Positions 53,638 to 62,795 of a DNA stretch of 64,000 bases are shown piece by piece. Within the stretch, counting starts at the first letter, position 1, and each line of letters begins with the position of its first letter. Source of the stretch: Paenibacillus sp. USDA918EY. Lineage in GTDB: Bacteria; Bacillota; Bacilli; Paenibacillales; Paenibacillaceae. The DNA lies in the NCBI RefSeq assembly GCF_009870825.1, contig NZ_WTWY01000005.1:124001-188000 (forward strand). The letters run 5' to 3'. The notes under the pieces were generated by a model that made no database searches, had not been told where the DNA came from, and saw only the letters and a list, made by a program, of their open reading frames with translations. Made by a program: the position numbers and the translations under genes.

Positions 53638-53813
53638 AGATCATGAATTCGAACTTGAGGTCAAAAACTATAACGACTACTGAAGAAACACCGTCGAAAA
53701 TTGGCGGTTAAGAACCAAAAAAACAAGGGGCAAGCCACTTAAGGCCACCCACCCCTTGCGGATCACCCGTCAAGACCTCGAAGCCTTCCTCCAAACCAAC
53801 CTTTCAAAGCAGC

Positions 53814-54227
53814 TTAATTGGATGACCTGGCATACCAAGTCTTTTGCAACTCCTGAGCTTTTTGCGGATCGTCCATGAGTAGAGTCTTGTACTCCAGCAT
53901 CTTGTTAAGGGTGTCCAGCATTTGGTCGTATTCTTCCTTCTTGCTTTCGATCTCCTTTTTCTTGCCATGAATCCATTCTATAATTTGCAGATTGGTGCTC
54001 ATATTGGTGTCGCAGTCCTGCAAAGCTTCCTTCAGTTCGGCCAGCGAACAGCCGATGGACTGAAAATTCTTGATAAGCCTCAACCGCTCGACAGCCTCAT
54101 CCGAATAGTTACGATAATTGTTGGATTCTCGCCGAACATGCCGATCATCCAGCAAGCCTTCCTTTTCATAATAGCGGATCGTATGGATCGTTAATCCCAT
54201 CTTGTCCGCAAGTTCTTGAATTTTCAT
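53814..54227 (-). CDS. MerR-family regulator
   Basis: A 137-residue regulator; start ATG 54227 (third residue of the frame) gives an AAAGGAG site at proper spacing. KIQELADKMGLTIHTIRYYEKEGLLDDRHVRRESNNYRNYSDE is the DNA-binding domain; the coiled coil KKKEIESKKEEYDQMLDTLN follows. AdhR-like. Divergent from the NmrA-like gene, whose promoter has the 19-bp MerR spacer. Confidence 0.9.
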   Translation of the reverse strand: MKIQELADKMGLTIHTIRYYEKEGLLDDRHVRRESNNYRNYSDEAVERLRLIKNFQSIGCSLAELKEALQDCDTNMSTNLQIIEWIHGKKKEIESKKEEYDQMLDTLNKMLEYKTLLMDDPQKAQELQKTWYARSSN

Positions 54228-54249
54228 CACCATTTCTCCTTTGGACCGC

Positions 54250-54280
54250 TTGCCCTAGAGTTCGCTTCATAGTTTATACT
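54250..54280 (+). promoter_or_regulatory. MerR-type promoter of the NmrA-like gene
   Basis: TTGCCC (54250-54255), 19-bp spacer, TATACT (54275-54280). The stretched spacer is the signature of activation by MerR proteins. Confidence 0.7.
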
Positions 54281-54320
54281 TAATATGTTCAATCAGTCAA
54301 CTATGAAGGAGGAAATCATT

Positions 54321-55181
54321 ATGCATGTTTTTGTTACAGGAGCAACCGGGTATATCGGTTCTGCGGTCGTCCGGGAACTGCTCGGTGCGGGACATACAGT
54401 AACGGGTCTTTGCCGCTCTGAAGAGAAAGCTGCGGGATTAAAGGAGGCGGGAGCCGGAGCGCTATACGGCACGCTGGACGATCTGGATACTCTGCGCAGT
54501 GCCGCCGCGGCTGCGGACGGCGTGATTCATCTGGCGTTCAGTTCACCCACCAACGATTTTTCCAACTTTGAAGGTGCGCTGGCTCTGGATTTGCGGGCTG
54601 TCCAAGCCATTGGAGCGGCGCTCGAAGGCTCCGGAAAGCCGTTCATTACCACAGGTCACCCTCATGAAAATGGACATACCGTGGACGATGCAGTGCTCGC
54701 AATGGCAGAGCGGGGTATTCGGGCATCCATCGTCACGCTTGCACCGACCGTGCATGGCGAAGGCGATAGGGCATTCGTGCCGACGATGATCAACATCGCC
54801 CGGGAGAAGGGCTTCTCCGCCTATATCGGCGATGGAACGAACCGCTGGCCGGCGGTTCACCGCCTGGATGCAGCGGTTCTGTACAGACTGGCGCTGGAAT
54901 TCGCCCCGGCGGGCTCACAGATGGTTGCAGTCGGCGATGTAGGCATTCCGTTCCGCGAGATCGCTGAGGTCATCGGGCGGCAATTGAACTTGCCGACGGT
55001 CAGCATCACACCTGAAGAAGCTGCCGCCCATTTCGGCTTTCTAGGCCCCATTGCGGCATTCGACATCGCAGGCGCGTTCAGCACTGCGCAGGAGAGTCTG
55101 GCAACACGGGAGCTTTTGGGCTGGAAACCGGTGCAACCCGGACTGATTGCCGATCTCGAAGAAGGACATTATTTTGCATAA
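54321..55181 (+). CDS. NAD(P)-binding epimerase/NmrA-like oxidoreductase
   Basis: A 286-residue extended SDR. Start ATG 54321 after AAGGAGG. VFVTGATGYIGSAVVRELL is the TGxxGxxG site; DGVIHLAFSS follows. The usual catalytic YxxxK is not obvious, as in NmrA/atypical SDRs that act as redox sensors or ene/keto reductases (FITTGHPHENG at that place). C-terminal substrate domain complete (LLGWKPVQPGLIADLEEGHY). Probably induced through the divergent MerR protein under electrophile or aldehyde stress. Confidence 0.88.
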   Translation: MHVFVTGATGYIGSAVVRELLGAGHTVTGLCRSEEKAAGLKEAGAGALYGTLDDLDTLRSAAAAADGVIHLAFSSPTNDFSNFEGALALDLRAVQAIGAALEGSGKPFITTGHPHENGHTVDDAVLAMAERGIRASIVTLAPTVHGEGDRAFVPTMINIAREKGFSAYIGDGTNRWPAVHRLDAAVLYRLALEFAPAGSQMVAVGDVGIPFREIAEVIGRQLNLPTVSITPEEAAAHFGFLGPIAAFDIAGAFSTAQESLATRELLGWKPVQPGLIADLEEGHYFA

Positions 55182-55767
55182 AAAAGGAGGGTGTACAACA
55201 GCCTTAAATGGCTGCTTAAGGACACCCCTGGATTTCATCCAGGGTATGCTCGGTCATGTTTATGGGCGGCGGGTTTCCTTTTAAATCCGCCGCTGTTAAA
55301 CTAAAGGGCAGGATTCGATAACAAAAGTCCTTGATCAAATAACATTTTTCCATAGTTGTTTATCATTGTTAACAAATTTTGGGAAGTGATTGAAATTAAT
55401 TGATTGTATTGATTCACAGCCGAACGTATTTCGCACATGACCCAAATATGCAGAAGGAGAGGATTCATCTGGGCCATAGAATTGGTGAGGTGTGTAACGT
55501 AGGAGCCAAAGAACCGCGAGTTTGAAATCAACGACAACAGAGAAATTCATTACAAATTATCAGTTAGGATCGTCCAATTTTGTCTAATGACACAAATGTG
55601 ATCCGTATTGTAGGATTTTGAACAATTGCATTTCAAATTAAGTGGTAAAAATCCTTTTACACAAAGAAATAAGCATGTTAATGACATATGTACAAAATAC
55701 GAGTTTTGTGAAAATGTATTAACGGAACGGCCTGACCGCAGGCCATTTCCACGTAAAAATCCATTTT
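55182..55767. other. Intergenic region with hairpins and possible IS end
   Basis: CCCTGGAT-TTC-ATCCAGGG (about 55227-55245) is a strong hairpin without T tail; a second GC-rich hairpin follows near 55265-55295. TCGTCCAATTTTGTCTAATGAC near 55570 resembles a transposon end. ACAAAA-TACGAG-TTTTGT at 55692-55709 is a candidate recombinase site next to the XerS-like gene. No gene supported. Confidence 0.45.
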
Positions 55768-56838
55768 TTATCTATCCATATTATTGACGGCTTTTCTCAT
55801 CTCTTCATCCGTTAAATGCGTATAAATCATCGTCGTTTGGATCGACGAATGCCCGAGCTGATTTTTCAGCTTCGGTACGTCGTTGTTCTCCAGATGATAA
55901 CGCGTCGCAAATGAATGCCTTAACGAATGCACGGTCAATGCCGGTTTTCCGAACGCTGCAGCGTACTTTTCGATCAGCTTTTCAATCGATCTCGGCGTCA
56001 GTCGCCGGCTTTGGCCTTTACGACCGATCGGAGCTGCTATAAATAAGTAATTTTCCGATTTTTTCGGTATATATCGGGTTTCGCGGATCTTCAAATAACT
56101 CTCCAGATCCATCAAGGCTTGCTGGCTAAAATATACATATTGCTCTTTATTGCCTTTACGCAGCACGCGCACTTGGCCTTTGTTCATATCCACATCCTCG
56201 AGGTTGATTCCAGCTACTTCGGATAAACGCAGTCCGGATCCAAGAATCAACGACACGATAGCCGTATCGCGTTCACGATTAAATTCATGGAAACGCAGCA
56301 TCCGTTTGTTTGTTTTGATCATCTCACCGAAGTCATGCGATACAAACTGGCGGAACTTCTCAAAATCGTTTTCCCGGAGAATTTTCCCTTCAATTCGGTT
56401 GGCGATCGTTTCCTGGCTTTCTTTAATCGAATTAAAATCGATTTTGGCCATAACGTTCCGCTGAATATACGGCTTCAGATCCGCTGTTTCAGCCTTGTTC
56501 TGAAGATAATCAAAAAGCGATTTTAATGCGGATATTTTTCTGTTAATCGTATATTTGTTGTTTCCTAATCGATATTCCAAAAAAGCAAGGAAATTTTCAA
56601 CTTCGCGCACCTTCAGCGATTCCAACACGGATAAATCAATGTCTTTGCGGTGATTTGACGCCAATTTTTCCTCGACAAGCCAATCAAAAAAAATGAGGTA
56701 ATCATGGCAGTAATTCAACAGCGTCATGTGCGAAAGCTTCCGTTTGCGGCTATCTATAAATTCGGTAACGTACCATGGAAGTTCGCTGCATTTCTGATCA
56801 ACGCGTTTCATGTAATGCAGCCTTGCGTTTTTATCCAT
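55768..56838 (-). CDS. Tyrosine recombinase, XerS-like
   Basis: A 356-residue site-specific recombinase, ATG after AAGGAGG. The N-terminal core-binding domain begins with SELPWYVTEFIDS as in XerS of streptococci/lactococci, and the length is the same. The catalytic set is complete: R204 (GSGLRLSE), K228 (RKGNKEQ), H304 and R307 (HSLRHSFA), H330 (QLGHSS), Y339 (TTMIYTH). It may resolve chromosome dimers, like single-protein XerS systems, or be an element integrase. The stand-alone setting and housekeeping-like length favour the first. A small inverted repeat lies about 60 bases past its stop. Confidence 0.88.
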   Translation of the reverse strand: MDKNARLHYMKRVDQKCSELPWYVTEFIDSRKRKLSHMTLLNYCHDYLIFFDWLVEEKLASNHRKDIDLSVLESLKVREVENFLAFLEYRLGNNKYTINRKISALKSLFDYLQNKAETADLKPYIQRNVMAKIDFNSIKESQETIANRIEGKILRENDFEKFRQFVSHDFGEMIKTNKRMLRFHEFNRERDTAIVSLILGSGLRLSEVAGINLEDVDMNKGQVRVLRKGNKEQYVYFSQQALMDLESYLKIRETRYIPKKSENYLFIAAPIGRKGQSRRLTPRSIEKLIEKYAAAFGKPALTVHSLRHSFATRYHLENNDVPKLKNQLGHSSIQTTMIYTHLTDEEMRKAVNNMDR

Positions 56839-57215
56839 TTCCTGCTAAAACCTCCTTACTATCAGTATAACCATTATCTATTTATTCGTAAAATTATTAT
56901 TTTACGTAATTTTAAAGCACGAATAACCGCCTAAAAAAGTCAGCCGCACGGAGCTGCTTTTGTATCCGAATCCTCCCGCTTCTATTGCAAATAACCATTT
57001 TTAAAATAGCCATAACGTCTTAAACGATCCTTGATTAAAGTTATCTTTTCAAATTTTATTCTTCCATGAATATCCCTCTACTTCAATAATAAAAAAGCAT
57101 CCCTTATTAAAGGAATGCCCTTCCATACACTTCTTGTATACATGAAACTTCCGTTTGTATTTGATATCGGGTTACGCTCGTAAGAAAAATGCGGTTACAA
57201 AGCATATACATAGAT
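56839..57215. other. Intergenic region between xerS-like and doxX-like genes
   Basis: AT-rich sequence upstream of the recombinase (56860-56930) likely carries its promoter. A reverse-strand terminator lies at 57088-57118. No gene seen. Confidence 0.5.
57088..57118 (-). terminator. Terminator of the DoxX-like gene
   Basis: Reverse strand GCATTCCTT-TAAT-AAGGGATGC followed by six T; one mismatch in the stem. Confidence 0.75.
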
Positions 57216-57653
57216 TCATTTGAATGCTAAACTTTGTTTTTTTGCACGTTCTATAGTATTGCCAAGCAAACTCCCTAAGATTCGGCTTTGTGGTCTCAGT
57301 ATCCATGAAGCGATGTTAAGCGCAGCATACGAAAGAGGAAGAATCATATTAAAACCGTAATTACCGTAATCATTAGCAAACGCATGAGATAATGCCGCAC
57401 CAGTCATTAAAAAGAAAATTCCGGCGTGAACCCATTCTTTAAGTCGAGGAAAACCTGGCACGAGGAGTGCAATGGCTCCGAGCACTTTCCATATCCCAAG
57501 AATGGTCATGATGTATAATGGGTAACCAAGATTCGTCACTAACTCGACGTTTCCCCCATATTGCATGAGTTGCCCGATACCACTTAACATAATAGCTACT
57601 ACAAGTAGTGATGTGACTGTCCAATAAGCAATCTTTTTTCCATTCGTTTTCAT
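57216..57653 (-). CDS. DoxX-family membrane protein
   Basis: A 145-residue protein. The start ATG 57653 follows AGGAGGAAGG; the open frame extends 17 codons further. Four transmembrane helices (WTVTSLLVVAIMLSGIGQLM, IMTILGIWKVLGAIALLVPG, WVHAGIFFLMTGAALSHAFA, MILPLSYAALNIASWILRP). The GxGQL and KVLGAIALL motifs are typical of DoxX/DoxX-like proteins, thought to act in redox or sulfur-related membrane processes. Monocistronic. Confidence 0.88.
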   Translation of the reverse strand: MKTNGKKIAYWTVTSLLVVAIMLSGIGQLMQYGGNVELVTNLGYPLYIMTILGIWKVLGAIALLVPGFPRLKEWVHAGIFFLMTGAALSHAFANDYGNYGFNMILPLSYAALNIASWILRPQSRILGSLLGNTIERAKKQSLAFK

Positions 57654-58249
57654 CCTTGATCCCTTCCTCCTTTTTAAATGAACCAAATGATTTTTCCTTT
57701 TCACTTGATGGGTTTATCATAGCCTTAAATTAAGTCAAAAAATGATACTGTTTAGGAGCCTCCATAAAAAAGCAAACGGATTAATCGATCTTCCAACAGC
57801 TTACCTATGTCCCCCATCGCCTTGAATTTTCGACTGTCAAACAAGGCTTCATTATCTAGGTAATACAATATCAGCATTTATTTCGGTATCTCATTTACGG
57901 TAAAACAAAAAAAGCCGCAACCACGCGACTTTAAGGATCTATGCTCTTGTCATCCGACATCTTTCTTTTCGATAAGCTCATATATTTAGCGAGTAGGGAG
58001 AAATCATATTGACTGAATTGATATATGTAACCACATTACTCATATTGGCGCGCTCGATAGATTCTTTAAGCAACCTCATGTCAATTTTTTCCGCCAACAT
58101 TGATTCCGTGGAGTAATGCGACATAGACCATAATTACCTTCCAGAGTATATTGTTTCAAAATTCGATTGTGTTACTTGGCTGTATCAGCCCTGCCACAGC
58201 CCTATCTCTAAGTTGACCCAGGTTCGCTAACAAGCGTTGTCAGCTAAGT
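57654..58249. other. Intergenic region with repeat copy 5
   Basis: Contains a TTGACT box for the DoxX-like gene (reverse strand, near 57740) and an inverted copy of the interspersed repeat (57899-57955). Otherwise no gene or clear signal in 57960-58240. Confidence 0.5.
57899..57955 (-). repeat. Interspersed repeat, copy 5 (inverted, diverged)
   Basis: On the reverse strand: GATGACAAGAGCATAGATCC, hairpin AGTCGCGTGGTTGCGGCT, seven T, GTTTTACCGT. Same element order as copies 2-4. Confidence 0.65.
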
Positions 58250-59221
58250 TCAATCAGAATCGTTTTGATAATGTTTTGCGATTTCGTATGCCATTTCCCG
58301 TATCCGATGCTTCAGCTCCAGAGGCTCCCGAATGCAGATGCCCGTGCCGAAGCTCATCAGATACATCGGAAGGTATTTGTTCATCGTCGGAACGTCGAGC
58401 AAAAACCGCGCCTCCCGATCGGTCCGTTCCGTCAAATAGTGGCGCAGATGCCAGTGAGCGCAAAGCGCGTTCAGCGTGTCAGGTTCCCCCTCGATGCGGA
58501 TAACTGTCAGCGGTCCGTACGCCTCCCGTTTTTGTTCGGACTGGTCGCGGAAAAAGGCGGCCGCGGAAAATCGCTCCGGCTTTTCGAACGACGCTTCGGT
58601 TGGCTCCAACCGCTCGATGCGGTCCACACGAAACGTCCGCACTGCCTGCGACCGATGACAGAACGCGACAGCGTACCATTCGTTTCGGTCGTAAGCCAAC
58701 CCGTACGGATTGATTTCACGTTCGTCGGCCTGTTCCGCATTTGCTTTTCGATAAGCGATGCGGATCGTTCGCCTGTCCTTCTCCGCCTGTTCCAGGTCCC
58801 TAAGCAGCGGAACGACGGAAGGCGGACGTGCCGGAGTAATCACATCCAAACCGCCCGTCTGAAGGGACAGATCGTGGCGCTGCTCTTCGTGCAGCCCGTT
58901 CTCCACCTTGGCAAGCGCGCTTTCCAGTTCCTCTGTATACGGATAGCCGGCGCCTTGCGCAAACTTGAACGCTTCCACAAGCGCCTTCAGCTCTACGCTG
59001 CTAAAGAACAAAGGTGTTTCCTTGAAGCTCTCCAATATGCTTATGCCTCCGTCATGTCCCGATTCCGCGACGACCGGCACGCCGCTGGCACCTAATGCGT
59101 CGATATACCGGTACACAGTGCGGACGCTGATCTCCAAACTCTCCGCGATCTGCGCGGCGGTGAGCTTCCTTCCGGATCGGAGCATCCAGAGCATGGACAG
59201 CATGTTATCCCATTTCGCCAT
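58250..59221 (-). CDS. WYL-domain transcriptional regulator (YafY/PafC type)
   Basis: A 323-residue regulator; start ATG 59221 with GAGG upstream (five-codon longer frame exists). Residues 5-60 form an HTH_11 domain (MLWMLRSGRKLTAAQIAESL, EISVRTVYRYIDALGASGVP). The WYL domain (about 140-215) has IRIAYRKANAEQADEREINP and YGLAYDRNEWYAVAFCHRSQ, followed by the WCX extension to the end. WYL regulators sense ligands, often nucleic acids or small effectors; the target is unknown, possibly neighbouring genes. Confidence 0.9.
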   Translation of the reverse strand: MAKWDNMLSMLWMLRSGRKLTAAQIAESLEISVRTVYRYIDALGASGVPVVAESGHDGGISILESFKETPLFFSSVELKALVEAFKFAQGAGYPYTEELESALAKVENGLHEEQRHDLSLQTGGLDVITPARPPSVVPLLRDLEQAEKDRRTIRIAYRKANAEQADEREINPYGLAYDRNEWYAVAFCHRSQAVRTFRVDRIERLEPTEASFEKPERFSAAAFFRDQSEQKREAYGPLTVIRIEGEPDTLNALCAHWHLRHYLTERTDREARFLLDVPTMNKYLPMYLMSFGTGICIREPLELKHRIREMAYEIAKHYQNDSD

Positions 59222-59367
59222 AGGGAGTATCCTCATTTCTTCAAAATGAAACTGATTTGGGTATTGTTCATTTGTGCTAACGTCAGTGTTGCATTTTTCT
59301 GACCATCGATGAAGTTGCTCGTTTATTTCTCACTAGCAAGTTATACCATAGATTATAAAATAAAATG

Positions 59368-59684
59368 TTAGTCCTTGTCCTCAATGACTATTTCAAGAAG
59401 GCAAGATGGACGCGGAAATTCCGATACGAATAGAACGGAGACCAACGGTGGATGATCTAATGAACCGGCCACCTCTTGAAACGCTTTATAACCAATTTGC
59501 GGGTCACTCCCACGAACTAAATAGATATTTAGTTTGACCAGATTGGCGAAACTTGCATTTCAGAAGCTAAAATAGTTGCAATATTATGAAGCGCCTGTTT
59601 CGTCTGCAGTTCCAGATCAGCCGCTCCAATTAGCCTACCTGCTGAATTCGTAGCATTTTGTCCTCCTTTATAAATGGTTTTTAC
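59368..59684 (-). pseudogene. RidA (YjgF) family enamine deaminase, frameshifted
   Basis: The reverse strand reads KTIYKGGQNATNSAGRLIGA...LELQTKQALHNIATILASE. After a frameshift near 59545 it continues ASFANLVKLNIYLVRGSDPQ...VAGSLDHPPLVSVLFVSEFP to stop at 59370. Both halves are good RidA, so a single small indel inactivated it. No clear ATG remains. Confidence 0.8.
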
Positions 59685-59805
59685 CTTTCTACTTACGGTA
59701 ATCGCCTGACTAAATGCTTTGAATACAAATAAACCCTCCGGGTTTTTATGCTCTATTTACTATCAAGACTTTAACTCATCGATGCTCTGCTTCCATGAAA
59801 AATAA

Positions 59806-59840
59806 AAAAGCCTGCATTTACATATGCAGACCTTTTTGCA
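59806..59840. terminator. Bidirectional terminator
   Basis: CTGCAT (59812-59817) / ATGCAG (59824-59829), A-rich before and T-rich after, so it works for the reverse MFS gene and forward. Confidence 0.8.
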
Positions 59841-59923
59841 CCTTTTGATCTTTCCCACCGCTTCAGCCTTGCTTTAACGAAAGAAGTCTTCTTCGTAGCA
59901 ATTGAATCAACATAAAACCTCGT

Positions 59924-61171
59924 TCAAACCCGATCCGGCAAATCGGCTGCTTTGGCTTTCAAACCGCCCTTCACCTTAAACAGCGGAATGAGAGCCAGCA
60001 CGCCCGCCAAAATGAACATACCTGCAAGGATAAAAACAGCGACAAGCGAAAACGCGTTTTTGGCGATCCCGGAAAACATCATGGTCACGACCATGGAACC
60101 CGTAAAGAGCGGGCTCAAAATCCCGTTGACCCGGCCGAGGAACGACTCTTCGGTATTTTGCATCATCAGCGTGTTGATCCCGATATTGACGCACGGAAAA
60201 ACCAGGCCGCTAAAGAACTGCAGCGCAAGCGTGACCGCATAATTCGTCGACAGTCCCATGGCAGCGGTCGTCAAACCGACGGCAGCCATGCTGAACGTGA
60301 GCAGCTTTTGCGGCGATACTTTGCTGGAAAAGCTCATAGCCGCGACGCCGCCGATGATCATGGCGATGCCGTTTATCAAGGAGAACCACTGCAGATCGGA
60401 TTCCGGACGTCCAAGCCGCTCCGTGATCAGAAAGATGCTCAGCGGTTGGATCAGCCCAAAGCCAAGTCCGACCGCAAAAAAAGCACCGCCGAGATTCCGC
60501 AAAATTACGCTTGAACGGATATACCGAACCCCTGCTTTAATGTCTTCCCAAACCCGCGCTTTTTCGCCTTCGCCATCCATCTTGCGGTCCCGCGGCAGAA
60601 ACGAAAGCGAAGCGGCCGATAGCAGGAAAGCAATCCCCATGATGCTGATGGCCGTCTCGATGCCGTAGGTTTGGTACACGTACATGCCCACCACCGGCCC
60701 GAATATCATGAAAACGGCAAACAGCGTTTGGTAGGCAGACATCCCTTTTTGCAGCAAATGCTCCGGCACATGCAGCTTGAACAGCTTCAATCCGGCAGGC
60801 TGCGAAAATTGGGACAAGATGGACGACACGAACGTGGCGAAAAATACGATTTTCCATGAACCGAACATCATGGCAAGCAATATGGCCACAATGGAAGCGG
60901 CGCTTAACAAATCACAACTTACCATCGTCCTCTTCGGCCTCCAGCGGTCCGCAAAGGTTCCTCCGACAAACGAAAACACGAAGATCGGCGCGTATTCCGC
61001 GACGGATATCATGGAGACGGCAAACGCATCATCATGGGTCATTTTTTTCACGTACAGCAGTATAGCGATGTTTCGTACCCAAATCCCGATCTGTAAAAAC
61101 AAGGTGGACATCAAAATCACCTGCACGAAACGGTTGCTCAGCAGGGATGATGCCGATGCTTTGGCATTCAT
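59924..61171 (-). CDS. MFS transporter
   Basis: A 415-residue, 12-helix carrier. Start ATG 61171 after GGAAGGGAG; the open frame runs 56 codons upstream through sequence that is not membrane-like. Signature loop GGTFADRWRPKRTM between helices 2 and 3; a long cytosolic loop (SFLPRDRKMDGEGEKARVWE) splits the two six-helix halves. Closest in style to the MFS_3/enterobactin-exporter (EntS-like) and macrolide-efflux groups. A drug or siderophore efflux role is plausible. A palindrome upstream suggests repressor control. Confidence 0.9.
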   Translation of the reverse strand: MNAKASASSLLSNRFVQVILMSTLFLQIGIWVRNIAILLYVKKMTHDDAFAVSMISVAEYAPIFVFSFVGGTFADRWRPKRTMVSCDLLSAASIVAILLAMMFGSWKIVFFATFVSSILSQFSQPAGLKLFKLHVPEHLLQKGMSAYQTLFAVFMIFGPVVGMYVYQTYGIETAISIMGIAFLLSAASLSFLPRDRKMDGEGEKARVWEDIKAGVRYIRSSVILRNLGGAFFAVGLGFGLIQPLSIFLITERLGRPESDLQWFSLINGIAMIIGGVAAMSFSSKVSPQKLLTFSMAAVGLTTAAMGLSTNYAVTLALQFFSGLVFPCVNIGINTLMMQNTEESFLGRVNGILSPLFTGSMVVTMMFSGIAKNAFSLVAVFILAGMFILAGVLALIPLFKVKGGLKAKAADLPDRV

Positions 61172-61430
61172 AGTTTTTTCTCTCCCTTCCCTGAATAATG
61201 CAGTAACGCTGCCCTGTTCATATAGCAACAAGCCTTCATCACAGAACAATGTTACATATTTTTCTTTTGATTCTTTGTTAACCCCTTTTTTTCCATTACA
61301 TGCTGTTTTAAACGGATAAACAAAGAACGCGACCAACACTCTGCTTGCTTAGAGATATGATGGAATAGCGTTGTGTTTGTAGCTAGCAGCGATTTGAACG
61401 TATTCCCGCCCGATGATCTCTTCCGCACAA

Positions 61431-61450
61431 ACAATGTAACATAACATTGT
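61431..61450 (-). promoter_or_regulatory. Palindromic operator candidate upstream of the MFS gene
   Basis: ACAATGTAACATAACATTGT: perfect 7-bp arms ACAATGT/ACATTGT around six bases, followed by GTTACGTTGTAA. Typical of a TetR-type operator; no intact TetR gene is adjacent. Confidence 0.5.
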
Positions 61451-61509
61451 TACGTTGTAAAACAAAATTTTACTTTTTTACGATAAAACTAATACCTGCC
61501 TCGCTCCAT

Positions 61510-61546
61510 AAAAAAGCAGCCCATCCACGGTAGATTCAGGCTGCAT
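61510..61546 (-). terminator. Terminator of the APH-type gene
   Basis: Reverse strand GCAGCC...GGCTGC followed by six T (61516-61521 pairs with 61539-61544). Confidence 0.8.
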
Positions 61547-61623
61547 TCTATTACATAAGCTGATGCATTGTATTCGAGTCGGATTCGATTCAGTCCGTAA
61601 CATCCATTTTCTATTGGACAGGA

Positions 61624-62601
61624 TCAGGTTATTTTATAAAAAATGCGTTCGCCGTTTAAAAACGGGATGCAGTAGTTGGCGCAAAGCCGCGGCATTCGCT
61701 CCTCCATCCAGGTATGCACCGATTCGTTCCCCATTTGAAAGGCGTAATATCCGATAATAGCGACGAGCATAAACCCTTCCAGCAGAGCGAAGTCCCTTTC
61801 ATGCAGGTCGTCATGTCCAAAGTAGCCTCGCAAAAAGGTGTCCCTGTGTTCCGCCGGAATGATTAACGCCCCCATAGCCACGTCAAGCAAGTAATATCCG
61901 GGTCCGAAAAAGCCAAAATCGATCAGATGCAGTTTCCCTTCCGGAGATACGATCACATTCCCCATTCCCAAATCGCCGTGAATTAGCCCCCATGAAGCGG
62001 GCGATGTGCCGATCTTTCCGAGCCTGGCGTTGATCAAAAGGATGCTTTGTTCGATGACGTCGACGTCGGCGGGCGTAAATAAACCGAGCCGCAGACCAAG
62101 ACGAATTTTGTTCGCCATTTCAGTAAGATAAGCAATCCCTTGGGCGGGACGGTTTTCTACAGTCATGGATTGATATTGACGGTAAAAAGAATGAAGTTCT
62201 GCAATTTGTTGGCCAAACCTTTGTACGAGCCCTGCATCCTGGACGTCCTCTTTGCAAACATCTCTTCCTTCCAGCCACGTCAACAGCGAGCAGTTCAGGC
62301 GTTTTCCATCATGCTCAATGACCGTAATCAATTCTCCCTCTTCATTGCGAATGGGCTTTTGTACGACCAAGCTGCTCCCACCGGCTAAAGCCTCCAGCAT
62401 TTCCAGTTCGCCGAGCAGGCCGTCGTACGTATGCTGCAATCCTGCCATGCTTTCTTTTACCGGCTCATGAATGCGCAGCAAATAGGAGCTGCCGCCGGCG
62501 TCACGGACCCGGTACGTGCGATTTTCGTTGTGCCTAAGAAACGTAATTTCCGGCCGATCGATGCCAAAACGGCTTGTGATTCGATACAGGATCTCGTCCA
62601 T
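61624..62601 (-). CDS. APH-family phosphotransferase
   Basis: A 325-residue kinase; ATG 62601 after GGGGGAGG (an upstream 20-codon extension lacks a site). Nucleotide loop VRDAGGSSYLLRIHEP, catalytic loop LIHGDLGMGNVIV (H208, D210, N215) and metal motif LHLIDFGFFGPGYY (D228). Resembles SrkA/HSK2-like phosphotransferases; substrate unknown. Only distantly similar to the APH-type gene at 36.7 kb. Confidence 0.9.
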   Translation of the reverse strand: MDEILYRITSRFGIDRPEITFLRHNENRTYRVRDAGGSSYLLRIHEPVKESMAGLQHTYDGLLGELEMLEALAGGSSLVVQKPIRNEEGELITVIEHDGKRLNCSLLTWLEGRDVCKEDVQDAGLVQRFGQQIAELHSFYRQYQSMTVENRPAQGIAYLTEMANKIRLGLRLGLFTPADVDVIEQSILLINARLGKIGTSPASWGLIHGDLGMGNVIVSPEGKLHLIDFGFFGPGYYLLDVAMGALIIPAEHRDTFLRGYFGHDDLHERDFALLEGFMLVAIIGYYAFQMGNESVHTWMEERMPRLCANYCIPFLNGERIFYKIT

Positions 62602-62735
62602 CGTCTCTACCTCCCCCTCGCTGCTATTTTTAATCCTTTTGAAAACAATCCTTTTTGACAAAAACTTCTCGCCGCCTGAAAAATAATTCCGATTTGATCC
62701 AAGTATAGGATGAAAAGATATCCGGGAGCAACGAA

Positions 62736-62779
62736 AAAGGCAGGGAAAAGAAGGTCTGAAGCGCTCTTTTTCCTGCCTT
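62736..62779. terminator. Bidirectional terminator between the kinase and DUF4179-like genes
   Basis: AAAGGCAGGGAAAAG / CTTTTTCCTGCCTTT, 15-bp near-perfect stem with one mismatch or G-U pair. Confidence 0.85.
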
Positions 62780-62795
62780 TATATCGATTTTTGTC

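Larger units (their letters stand above)
61172..61623. other. Leader of the MFS gene
   Basis: No intact gene. Reverse frames here are short and unrecognised; one may be a former regulator. ACAATGTTAC at 61246 repeats half of the palindrome at 61431. Confidence 0.4.

Noticed and set aside
58265..59095. 276-codon forward ORF opposite the WYL regulator
   Set aside because: Shadow frame; the reverse strand has full HTH and WYL domains with a ribosome site.
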